Of a DNA stretch of 64,000 bases, positions 12,931 to 23,765 are shown in pieces. This DNA is from Begonia masoniana (Eukaryota > Streptophyta > Magnoliopsida > Cucurbitales > Begoniaceae): the NCBI GenBank assembly GCA_022432975.1, contig CM039514.1:12136810-12200809 (forward strand), given 5' to 3'. The notes under the pieces are model-generated. The model made no database searches and was not told the origin of the DNA. It saw only the letters and a program-made list of their open reading frames with translations. The position numbers and the translations under genes are program-made. How positions within the stretch are numbered: the stretch's first letter is position 1; every line of letters begins with the position of its first letter.

Positions 12931-13232
12931 TGTAACACCCAGTTTTACGAGTTATTGGATTTTGTCGTATAATGGTATTTTCGTAAATATTATGAATTTA
13001 GCCCGTTTTGTGAACGAGAAGTCTTATTAGAACTATATGAGTAATTTGGAGTATTTGAAGGAATAAAGGAGTTTTTGAAGATGTAATGCCCGGTTTTTCG
13101 GGTTTTGGGATTTTTCGTAATATAAGGGTATTTTAGTAAATATAGTAAACTAGGTCCGTTTTACAAACGGAAAGTTTTGTTAGAGCCCTAGTAATAAATT
13201 AGAATATTTTGTGAAATAAGGAAATTTGGAGA
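12931..13232 (+). repeat. Tandem duplication of LTR A start
   Basis: 12931-13081 and 13082-13232 are diverged copies: TGTAACACCC and TGTAATGCCC starts, then matching 'gtatttt.gtaaata' and 'gtccgtttt' segments. Solo LTR B has the same arrangement. Confidence 0.65.
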
Positions 13233-15041
13233 AGCCAAATCGATAGACGAAATAGCGAAATAAATAGAAAATCAAGTGGAGGGCAAAATTGTAATTTGAC
13301 AAGATAAATTTTAATAGAAACATAAAAATTCCTCCTCCCTCTCTCGTAGCTCATTCTGCAGAAGTGGAGAAAACCTTCTTCTTAGGCGATTTTCACACCT
13401 CTTCACGGTGATTCTTCAATCGGCCAATCCTCCAAGCTCTGATCAATGTTTCTCTTCCCATTTTCTTCAACAATATACATTCTAAGTAAGCTTCTAGCAT
13501 TTGGGAGGTTTAGTTTCCGGTTTAGGGTTTGAAAATGGTTAGGGTTTCGTTTAGGTTTTTGCCGAAATAGTCGGGTTATGTTAGAAACGGTTAGGTATTA
13601 CCATATTTGTGATTATCAGATGTAGTTAGTTTATTTAATGAAGATTGTTGAAGTTTTTGTGGTTGGAAAGCTTGAGAAACTCAATTAATGGAGGTTTAGG
13701 TAAACTTGAGCGCAAATTATTCGACGAAATGCCTAAGAGAAGTAAATTAGAATTTTAGGAAATTTCCTTTAACTAAGAGTTTCGTTAGTTTTCAGAATTT
13801 GATTGTTTAGGCTCAGTTTTAATAAATAATGTTGTGGATTGGCTTAGGTAAACAAAGCTCACGGACGGAGCTCGGTGCCTAAGGACGACAGGTAAGTTCT
13901 CGTGACTTCCTATGGTCGATAGGCCTACACCATACGTCATGTTTTGTTGTTGAGGATTGTTGGTGCATTGGATATTGTTATGCTTTGGATGGGTAGTTTA
14001 GGTTTAGTTTGTTTGATAAGAAATACTTGTATGGTTTTGATGGTATTTACGATGTTTATGTTATGTTGCGCAATTAACTACTCATGCATCATGGTTTTAC
14101 AAATCGTCATGAAAACGAATTTACGCATTGATTTCATGAAAAAGAAAATGTAAGAAATGCAAGTATCATGTAAACAACCATGGCATGGGGTTATTAGGGA
14201 CGAGGTTGAGACCTGGCATTCCGTGGTGAGCGAGTTTTCCTCCCTTCAGATGGTGTGGGCTATCTAACCACTTGATGTGCCCTATCTATCTGTCGTGTGC
14301 TGCCCCGATAACAATAGACTGACACATACTGATAAATGAAATTACATAGATGGACTATTTTATAGCATTGCATATACATGTTCATGCATAGGCATTTACG
14401 TAGAATTTACTGAGATTTATCTCATAGGCATCTTTATGGTGTAGGTGACCTCGAGCAAGGTGAGGATGACGTTTCTCCACCTGACGAGCATGCAGATTGA
14501 AGAATAGTGCCTGTGGGAGTGCGCTGAGCAGTCGAGATGCTTTTGACCCGTGGGAGCAATAGGTTAAGTGTTTTGGGATTGTGGGGTTTATGATGGGCTG
14601 ATGGGTGACAATATAAAAAGAAATGTATAGAAACTCATTTTAGGGTGTTTGGTATCTGGATAGTGTATATATTGACGTTTTGATAAAATAGATTTGATAT
14701 TGATGCTTTGATGTGGATTTTGGATGATTTAGAGATGGGTTGCCTTTTGATGATTTTTATAAGCTTCCGTTGCATATGTTTGGTTGATGATGAAATAGGC
14801 TAGATTTTATGAATGAAAATGGAATTTTGAGGATTTGAGTCGGAATTGAGGTTTAGAGTCGGGATTTGATGATGTTGGTTGAGGATTTAAATTTATGAAT
14901 GTGTATTTTAGTTGAAAGGTTGATGGGTATTTTGAGGATGATTATTGAAGTGTGTATCAGGTGAAAAAATGGAAGAAAATTGGCTAAGGGAAAATTTGGG
15001 CTCGGAGTGATGCGCTGGGCGCAGGGCGCGCTGCCCTGCTC

Positions 15042-15224
15042 CAGCCGATCGATCGGCTATGGATGGCCGATCGATCGAGCAATGTTCTGGAAAAAGATGG
15101 GCAACCAGAGAGCTAGCCGATCGATCAGCGCCCATGGTCGATCGATCGGCCAACAGTGCGCGCGTTCTGGGGAATTCTAGAGCGCTAGCCGATCGATCGG
15201 CTCCTGATGGCCGATCGATCGGCC
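15042..15224 (+). repeat. Palindrome array with CGATCGATC cores
   Basis: Six copies of the core in three pairs (about 15045/15067, 15118/15138, 15189/15211), with 20-22 bp inside a pair and about 72 bp between pairs. The outer members form perfect 16-bp palindromes (AGCCGATCGATCGGCT at 15042-15057 and about 15187-15202). The sequence around it is GC-rich and tandemly repetitive to about 15450. Confidence 0.85.
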
Positions 15225-18200
15225 CTCGCTGGCGCTGGGCGCTGCGTGCTGGCACTGGGCGCTGGCACTGGGCACTGGCACTGGACGCTGGCGGGTTGGC
15301 GCGTGGTGAGCACACGATGGTAGCGCGGGGCACGCGGTACGTGCGCGGCACGAGAGCGGGGCGCGCGTCGTGGCCGTGAAGTGCTCGCGCGGTGTGCGCG
15401 CAGGCATTGTGGGCACACGCGCCGAGTGCTGGGCGCACCTCATGCATGCCAAATGACATGTTTTGATGTCCTAAGCCTCTTTTGATGATTCCCGACCTTA
15501 GACGAATCATTTTGGGCACGTTTTAAGTTAGACCCTAAACGTCGATAGATATGGATTTAATGCCCGAGTCCGTTCTCTAACGATTGATGAATGAATGAAA
15601 AGAAAAATGAAAAATTTTATGAGAACGGGCGAGGGTAATATGTATGTATGTCACGGATTAGGCCGTGGCGACACCGACGTGGGATCGGGGTCGTCACACC
15701 AATGATAATGAATTTCAATGTGTTTTGACTTCGAGCGAAAAGAATAATTTTTCGTAAGATGAACTGTACTTTGATTATCACAAAATAAAACATACCTTTG
15801 TTTTTTCAACTCAAATTTCATCGTAAACTTTCTCAACCACAACAATTCATTTGTTGCCTCCACGGCGGCTATAAGCTCGGCTTCGGTAGTAGAAAAAGCA
15901 ACACACTTTTGCAATTTAAATTGTCAAGCCACAACTTCCCTGGTAAAAGTCACCATATGCCCCGAAGTAGATTTTTGATTATCTAAGCTTTCGACCAAAT
16001 TCAAATCCGTAAACCCAACCAACATAGGCTTCTCACATCCCAAAGTTAGTCTAAGATTCGTCGTTCCTCAGAGATATCTCATAATCCACTTCACGGCCTC
16101 CCAATGGTATCTTCTCGGATTCGAAAGATATATACTCACCATGCCAGCGGCGTGCGCTATATCGGGTCTTGTGCAAACCATAGCGTACATCAAACTACCA
16201 ACCGCCGAAGAATACGGAATGTTCTCTATAGACAACTTCTCATCATTGATAGAAGAACAATGATTATGACTAAGCTTAAAGTGAGAAGCAAGAGGAACAC
16301 TCACCGCTTTAGCTTTATCCAGATTGAAGCGTAGAAGAACTTTCTCAATGTACTTTTCTTGCGACAAATGCAATTTCTTGTCATCTCGATCACGAATGAC
16401 TCGAATCCCAAGGATTTGACGCGCAGGTCCCAAATCTTTTGTAGGAAACGACTCACTCAAAGTCCCTTTTAGCTCATTGATTCTAGAAATGTTCCTTCCA
16501 ACAATCAACATATCATCAACATAGAGCAAAAGAATAATAAAATCACCATCGGAGAATTTTCGCACAAAAACACAATGATCAGTTTTGTTCATTTTGTACC
16601 CATGTTCAACCATTACCGAACTAAACTTCTGATACCATTGTCGTGGCGCTTGTTTTAAACCATAAAGGCTCTTCACCAATTTGCAAATGTAGTATTCTTT
16701 CAATTTTTCTTGAAAACCTTCTGGTTGTTCCATGTATATCTCTTCTTGTAAGTCCCGTGAAGAAAAGTCATCTTCACATCCATTTGTTCAACCTCTAGAT
16801 TAAGACTAGCGGCTAAACCAAAAACAACACAAATGGATTTCATTTTCACTACGAGAGCAAAAATCTCACCAAAGTCAATACCTTTTCAGCCTCTCACTAC
16901 CAACCGAGCCTTGTATCGAGATTGTGAAGTATGTTTATCTTGCTTCAATCAATACACCCATCGATTTTTCAAGGCCTTCTTGACCTTTGATAACTTTATT
17001 AGCTCGAAAGTATTGTTTTCACGAAGGGATTGCATCTCATCCTCTATGGCATCCATCCATTCTTTTTTGTTTTGGTCACATACTCATGTGACGGGTACCT
17101 AACCGAAGGATGTCTCTCATGAGTAGACCGCCTTGGTTCATTAGAAGAAATGAATTCCTTAACATTTTCATTCTCTTGCTCATCGCCATTTTCAAAATTA
17201 GCTTCAACGCTAGAATCAACATCAACATCAACATCAACAAGATCATTAGTATTTAAAGGATTACCAACATGTAAATACATACCTTGATTTTCAATTGGGA
17301 CGTCGTCGGTGATCATCTGGTAGAAGCATCTGGAATTGGATTCATGTCAACCATCTCTTCATTTGCTTGAGTAGGAACAACCTTGTCCATATCTTCAATG
17401 GTATAATCCTCCATGAATACAACATCTAGACTACGAACAAGCTTCCTATTAATCGAATCAAAGAACTGATATCCAAATTCATCAAGCTCATAGCCGACAA
17501 ACACGCACTTCTTGGTTTTGTCTTCCAACTTTGACCTCTTGTCTTTGGGAACATGCACGTAAGCCATACACCAAAATACCCGTAGATGATCATAAGAGAC
17601 ATCTTTACCACTCCAAACACGGTTCGGCACATCAAAGTTCAAGGGAATACATGGTGTGAGGTTTTGCACATGTACCACCGTACTCAATGCTTCACCCCAA
17701 AAATATCTCGCCAACTTTGCTTGTGAAAGCGAAAATCTCACCCTTTCCACTAATGTCATATTTATTCTTTTGGTCAGAACATTCTATTGCAGTGTTTTCG
17801 GAGGCAACTTTTGGTGACGATTACCTTGTTCTCAACAATACTCATCAAAAGGTCCAATGTATTATTCCCCGTTATCCGTTCAAATACACTTCATTTTTTC
17901 CCAGTTTCCCTTTCGACCGAAGCTTGAAACACTTTGAAGGTAGCTAGCACTTGATCTTTCTTCTTCAATGTATAAACCCAAACTTTTCGAGAATGATCAT
18001 CGATAAAATTTACAAAGTAATACGCACCACTAAGTGACCTTGTCTTCATCGGCCCACACACATTGGAATGTACCAAGTCTACTAACTCCGAGTTCTTTTC
18101 AATGCGGACGATCTAAACGACACTCATCTTTGATTTCCGGCCAAGCAATACGGACACCTCTTCAAGTGCACATTTGAAACCCCACATAGCACCTTCTTCT

Positions 18201-19495
18201 TAGCCAACATAGCTAAGTCTTCATCGCTTATATGAGTCAAGTTCTTGTGCTACAACTCGGAAGAAAAATCATTTTCACAAGTGTTGATGTAACACTTGGA
18301 TATCCCAAACCGGACAACTTACAAATTCGAACGCCGCTTGCCTTTTGCAACAACCATCAATCCCTTTTTAAGCTTCCATTCAGCACCCGAAAAGGAATTA
18401 CAAAAGCCTTCATCATCCAACCTTCCAACTAATAAAAAATTAAAGCGAATTTCGGGAATATACTTAACACCTTTGAGAAGAAGAGTAGTGTCATTAGTCG
18501 TTTCAACACAAACATCACTTATTCCAATCACTTTAGCTTGACCACTATTGCTCATACTAACAATACCAAAATCACTGGCCTCATATGTTGAGAAAAGATC
18601 TCGTCGTGAGGTAACGTGGGTAGAAGCACCACTATCCACGATCCAATCCAACTCATCACAAGATGCATTAACATTCTCAACATCATTATCACAAACAACA
18701 AGAAAATTATCTACAATAACAACATCATCATGATTTTTACCTTCTTTGTTGTTGGTAGTGGTGGCGGTGTTGTTGTTTTCTTCTTGTTCTTCTTCTTCCA
18801 CTTTCGACAATGTTTCTTTATATGCCTCTTCAAACCACAATGATGACACTCAAAGTTTGCCCACCTATTGGAAACCCTACGTGATGTGCTACAATCACTC
18901 GAACCACGACATTGACTCCTCCCCCTCGATTCGGTAACCAACACCTCGGATTGCGAAGAGGAACCTTATGTCTTTCGTCTCATCTCTTCATTCAACACAC
19001 TACTCTTGACTAAATCCATCGAGAGAACATCATTCGAAGCAGAATTCGACAACGTCGGTCTAAAAGTCTCCCATGAGCTAGGCAAAGTACCAAGCAACCA
19101 TAAACCTTGTATCTCGTCATCAAAGCTAAGTTTCATAGCGGCCAATTAATTAATGATTCCTTGAAAAATATTCAAGAGGTTGGTCATCGGAGAACCACCT
19201 TGGTACCTTAAGGACATCATTTGCTTAATCAAAAATAGCTTATTATTTCCTGTCTTCCTCTCATACAATTCTTCAAGTTTGAACCAAAGAGTACGAGCAT
19301 GAGTAACCGAGATCACATGATTCAAAACATTGTCATCAACTCATTGACGAATGTAACCACATACTTGTCTATGCAAAAAATTCCACTCATCATCGCTTTT
19401 CTCCGCAGGCTTGTCCATAGAGAACACCGGCAAGTGAAAACTTTTGACATAGAGCAAGTCCTCCATTTTACCCTTCCAAATATTGTAATTAGATC

Positions 19496-19870
19496 CATCC
19501 GAGTTAATCTGATGTAAGTTCCTCATTTCTCTCTCGAAATGAAAAGTTGTGGTTGTTCTGGCTACATTCCACATTGTATATCTGTATACTTTGTCCCGAA
19601 ATTGATTTTTGAAATTTGAGCACATATGCCAGAGGCAGTAACGGGGTTCGGATGACGATAATTATTGTTGTATAGCGGACAACAACTCCTGATATTTGAT
19701 AGAACAACAGAGTCAACTTAAAATAATATAACTACCATAACGCCCCAATATTTAAAATAACAATCGGAAATGCACTGTACCTTTTGTCTATCCGAAACAA
19801 ATGTCCATCCATATCCCAATATAGTATCTAGGTCTTTTTTTAATAATTTCAAAAATCACGTCCATGAGTT
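19496..19870 (-). pseudogene. MULE transposase fragment fused to TE3 gag
   Basis: On the minus strand the sequence reads as the end of a MULE transposase core: WFLKLLKKDL, then GYGWTFVSDRQK. A GT..AG interval follows, then a fragment with MCSNFKNQFRDKVYRYTMWN. The same motifs and the same intron position (after DRQK) occur in the MULE at 52.1-52.3 kb. The frame then runs without a stop into the TE3 Gag N-terminus. One frameshift lies around 19630. Confidence 0.75.
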
Positions 19871-20480
19871 CATACACTCTGGGGGGTGATTGGGTTGTCA
19901 TGATGGATTAAATTGTTAAGTTTATAATAGTTGAATGTTGAATTTCTTAGGGTTGTTAGTTTAAGGGTATTTTAAAAAAAAAAAAAAAATCATAGGTTAG
20001 GGATTAAAATGATTTTTACCCTTTCATTAATTACCTCATAGTTTAAGGGTTTTTCACGTAAATTACTCAAAAAATAATAATAAATAAACTAAAATAATTA
20101 GAAAATGGGTTATCAGGTTTGGGAATAGTATTTGGTACTTGGTTTGGTTCAGTTCAATTTCGGTCGGTTTTGACGTTACAAAAGTAAAACCCAAACAAAG
20201 TATTCTGTTTTTTAAAGTCTGGTTTGTACTTGGATTTCCATATTCGAAAAACCGACCCAATAAAGTTTAAGAATGAATATAACTGCCTTTACGACCTTGT
20301 TCAAAATCAGTCCAGTCAAAATTATCGGAAAGAGCAATCGACGGCCGTTCACGTTCAATCTATGGGACCCACGAATTATTATTGGACGGTCCAGATTCAA
20401 CTCCTCCCACAAGATCGGCATGGAAGTATGATTCTTGATATCAGCGCCTTGATCGGAGGCTGTGGAAAATTGGGCAATCT
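19871..20480. promoter_or_regulatory. Upstream region of the cystinosin-like gene
   Basis: No coding frame is supported. An A-tract lies at about 19973-19990. The 5' leader and promoter of the downstream gene must lie here, but I see no convincing TATA box. Confidence 0.4.
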
Positions 20481-22776
20481 ATGGCTTCCTGGAATTCATT
20501 TCCTCTAGAGATTACCTACGAAGTTCTTGGATGGACGGCTTTTCTTTCTTGGTCCATCAGTTTTTATCCGCAAGTGATCTTGAATTTCCGAAGGAAGAGG
20601 TGTTTTCCAGAACTAACATCTCATTTTTGTTTCTGCTGGTTCGTCGAGTCATCGTTTTTTATTTTCTGGGGTTTTTTTTTGTGTTCTAATGCAGTGTTGT
20701 GGGTTTGAATTTTGATTTCGTTGTCTTGAATTTGACGAAGCATTCGGCGTATTTGATATACAACGTTGTTCTCTACTTCAGCTCTACGGTTCAGAACCAA
20801 TACTTTCAAAAATATGGCTATGATCAGGTTTGTGGGTCGAAAAACTAAATTTAATTTTGGTTTCTTAGACTCAATATACCTTTTATCTTTGTACCAATGT
20901 AATCTGATTGAACTCGCTGTCGAAAACCGGGTTGCAATGGTTAATAAGTGGTTTCACTATCACCTTTAATTTAGCAATTCACTACAATTCATCAATTGTA
21001 AATCAAAGTCTTCAACGACCTGATTTACCCAACTAGTAGGACTTTATACCTTCAAGACAGCCTCTGTCCACGACTAGCACTATCCTAGTCGATTCCTCAG
21101 GGTCTGGCCGATGAATGACCTTCTCAGATACTAATTATAACAAACATATTGGGTAGAACTCACTTTTCATGGGTACGAGAGAGAGAGAATGCTCAAGTAG
21201 TTATATAATCATTTTGAGACAATTGGAGTTCATTACAACCTTAGGCGTAGATTGTAATAGTGAATTTATGTTTGTCTAATAAAAGGTGACATATTTCTAT
21301 TGCTTGACAAATTTTATGCTTCACATGCTACATTTTATGTGGGATTGAGTTGAATGTTACAACATGCTTAGTAACAATTTATGGAACATGTTTTTCTCCA
21401 AACTTGTCTAGTTAGATTGAAATTTCCTGTTAAATGAATTTGATATGTTGAACTTCAATTTTATTACATTTCAGAGTTTATTTTATTTTGAGGAAAGCCG
21501 ACAAGGATGAATTTTCGCGAGTTATTCTTTCCTATCCTGCACCTTCATTTATCTGCTGGTTTCCATGAATGCAGATGATACCCGTGGCAGCGAACGATGT
21601 GGCATTCTCAATCCATGCTGTTCTGCTGACAGCATTCACCTTGTTCCAAATTACAATTTATGATGTCGGTTTATCTTTTTTGTGTGAATTAGAATATAAT
21701 CTTTTGAGATAGGCTGGAATAATTTTACCGATTGTTAATTTGTACAGCGCGGGAGTCAGAAATTCTCCAAGATAAGTTTTGCAATCATATCTGCTGTCTG
21801 GTTATTAGCTGCAATATGTTTCTTCAAAGCTCTTTCAAGCCATTCTTGGCTTTGGTTGATCTCCATCTTCAAGTAAGATCCTAGATAAGCCATTTACTAC
21901 ATTTTTAAAAGTTTGATCTCGGGATTGTCACGGTACAAAAGAATTTATGACATATTCAGCAAGTTTTCTACATTTTGATTGTATTTTCTTTCCAGCACAT
22001 CATTCACTTCCATTTTTAGAACTTGATTAAGAGGTTTTACTTATGTTTATTTTTTTGGCAGTTCAATTCAGGTGTTTATGACTGTCATCAAATACATTCC
22101 CCAGGTGAGAGTTGATTAAACGTTTTCGTTTAGCCGATACAAACTTATGTTGCATCAAGATATTCCTTTTTTTTTTGTAGAATGGGTTTGTGAATTAGTT
22201 ATTTGTTTGGCTGGATAATTTTTGTGATCTTGTTTGAAAATTTTAATCATTTATATGAAAATTACATGTGTTTTGTTTTTTATTGTGCTGAATCAGGCAG
22301 TCATGAACTTTTTACGGAAGAGCACAGACGGATTCAGCATCGGGAACGTATTACTTGACTTCAGTGGAGGGGTGGCAAATTATGCACAGATGGCTGTACA
22401 ATCTATAGATCAAGGTTTGTCCTGCCTTCCTAAGTCGACCAAATTTGTCTCGTTTCTCGCTTAACCTATTAAACTATTTTCCAGATTCTTGGGTTAACTT
22501 CTATGGAAATATAGGAAAGACATTGCTGTCTTTGGTATGATTGTTTCTGTTTTTTGCCATTTTTGTTATATCTATGAATTATTCTGCCTCGGTTGGGAAT
22601 CTATTTTTCAATGTGTTATGATGCAGGTATCTATATTCTTTGACCTTCTTTTCATGCTTCAACATTATGTGCTGTACCGAGGGAAGAACGCTCCGCATAT
22701 TTCCGTCAAACTCGACCCAGAAAACACAGAGGGACTTCTTAAGCCTTCTAATGATCCGCAGACGATAGAAGTTTGA
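20481..22776 (+). CDS. Cystinosin homolog (PQ-loop lysosomal/vacuolar cystine transporter)
   Basis: Cystinosin-family proteins export cystine from lysosomes or vacuoles by proton symport through seven membrane segments. Eight exons join cleanly with GT-AG introns: 20481-20599, 20695-20827, 21575-21664, 21748-21872, 22062-22104, 22297-22414, 22485-22534, 22627-22776. Together they make 828 bp, 275 residues, the usual size in plants. The start MASWNSFPLEI and the two PQ-loop motifs are diagnostic: FYPQVILNFRRKSVVGLNFDF near residue 30 (exon 1-2 boundary) and YIPQAVMNFLRKST near residue 169 (exon 5-6 boundary). GNVLLDFSGG follows the second. The tail is a short hydrophilic segment ending IEV. 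No stop or frameshift was found. Family assignment is firm; transport activity is inferred. Confidence 0.93.
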
Positions 22777-23384
22777 TGTTGGTGAGAGGCCGTTGGCTGT
22801 ACATAAGTAGGAAATGCAAGGGAAAGAAGTGTATTTGGCAAAATATAGCATTGATTATTGTAATTGAAGCTAATACTCTCAAATCAAGCAAGTCTACTTG
22901 TTCATCGCATTTGAGAAAGTTGCAACTTTTTTATTATCAAATAATATGATTAGACAATGATTTGAAAATCTTAGCTTGCAACTTTGGATCAACTACTACA
23001 TATAACATAAAGTTTATTTCTCAAAAGTTTTTCAATATTTATCAAACTTACTTTGCATTCCTAGAGGTACTCTTTTCAACATCATATTCTTACCGTAGCA
23101 CTTAAGAGGGTTATTCTTCAACATTCATCTTCAAATTACAAACTTTATCTATATCCGTATCCGATGTAATATGCAATGAATGAGAAACTCCTTTAATAAT
23201 TTCATATATTCTCGAAGGTTTGATCAATTTTCAATTGTAGATGGTTTTTCTCCTCCCAATTCAAGCAAATAAAACCTTTCATTTTCTACTAATTTTTCAA
23301 ATTATTTTTCATACTTCTTAACGCTTTCTAACATCAAATATATAGAGTTTCATCAAGTAGAAACATCGAGGCACAAATTATTTT
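22777..23384. other. 3' UTR and intergenic sequence
   Basis: Follows the cystinosin-like stop codon and must include its 3' UTR. AT-rich, no other gene. It ends at the LTR of TE4. Confidence 0.5.
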
Positions 23385-23698
23385 TATTGGGTATTACAGG
23401 ATGTATTTGAGAGAAAAAAATCTAATTCAATTTTCAAATGAACAATAAAAAAAACTCTCAAACCTCTCTCAATGCTAAGCACTTCTCCTCTACTTGAGAT
23501 TTTTTTTTTTTTTTTTTTTAGATTATTGAAACCGTATGCTTAAGCCTCTATTTATAGAGAGGCTTCAGCACACCTTTCTTGAAAAATAAGAAAAAAAAAA
23601 TTGTCGCAACAATTGGAGACTTCTCCAATTGCTGCCACCAACCGTTGAATTCTTCTAGATTGAGGCTGTGACTGGAAAAACTAAAATTGAATTCTTCA
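23385..23698 (-). repeat. TE4 LTR (3' LTR on minus strand)
   Basis: Pairs with 28424-28807. It contains 'tctatttatagag' (23549-23561), a TATA-like element on either strand. Confidence 0.8.
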
Positions 23699-23765
23699 AT
23701 TATCTCCCTCCAGCCATATCTGAAACAAGCATCTCAACTATGTCTCTGCGTAGCTCTAACTTTTC

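Larger units (their letters stand above)
12931..15698 (+). mobile_element. Solo LTR A (2768 bp), TSD CCAAT
   Basis: Starts TGTAACACCC, ends GGGGTCGTCACA, and is flanked on both sides by CCAAT (12926-12930 and 15699-15703). It holds no Gag or Pol, so it is a solo LTR, probably of a Ty3/gypsy-type family with very long LTRs (superfamily inferred only from the termini and size). It interrupts the RNase H of TE3. Internal landmarks: a diverged tandem duplication of the first 151 bp; a strong 5' splice-site match (caggtaagt, 13889-13897); CCTACACCATA (13924-13934) and its exact complement (14435-14445); and six CGATCGATC palindromes (15042-15224). Confidence 0.85.
12110..19495 (-). mobile_element. 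Copia TE3, decayed, split by solo LTR A
   Basis: A minus-strand Copia element with all domains in canonical order. Its RNase H is cut by solo LTR A (12931-15698). The polypurine tract (ttgggggagttt, minus strand, just right of 12763) and the start of the 3' LTR (TGTTGGG at 12763, running left) are visible. The LTR's outer end, near 12110, is uncertain. No 5' LTR is found: the gag end abuts a MULE fragment at about 19495. Confidence 0.8.
12764..19495 (-). pseudogene. TE3 gag-pol remnant (Copia)
   Basis: In order on the minus strand: Gag N-terminus (19341-19495, NYNIWKGKMEDLLYV); zinc knuckle (18870-18935, CHHCGLKRHIKKHC); protease (18319-18849, WIVDSGASTHVTS); integrase (17313-18076, including VNFIDDHSRKVWVY); linker with an Asp-Val repeat (17044-17316); reverse transcriptase (16068-16733, LLYVDDMLIVG); RNase H (15704-15914, SKHIEIHYHW). 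The last few dozen residues resume across solo LTR A at 12800-12930 (ending near NMLTNVLS). Frameshifts separate most blocks. Confidence 0.85.

Noticed and set aside
12566..13030. 154-aa plus-strand frame
   Set aside because: It crosses the TE3 LTR, the antisense RNase H tail and the start of solo LTR A.
14908..15519. Long GC-rich frames on both strands (up to 203 aa)
   Set aside because: They lie in the palindromic, tandemly repeated part of solo LTR A; composition is low-complexity and frames overlap on both strands.
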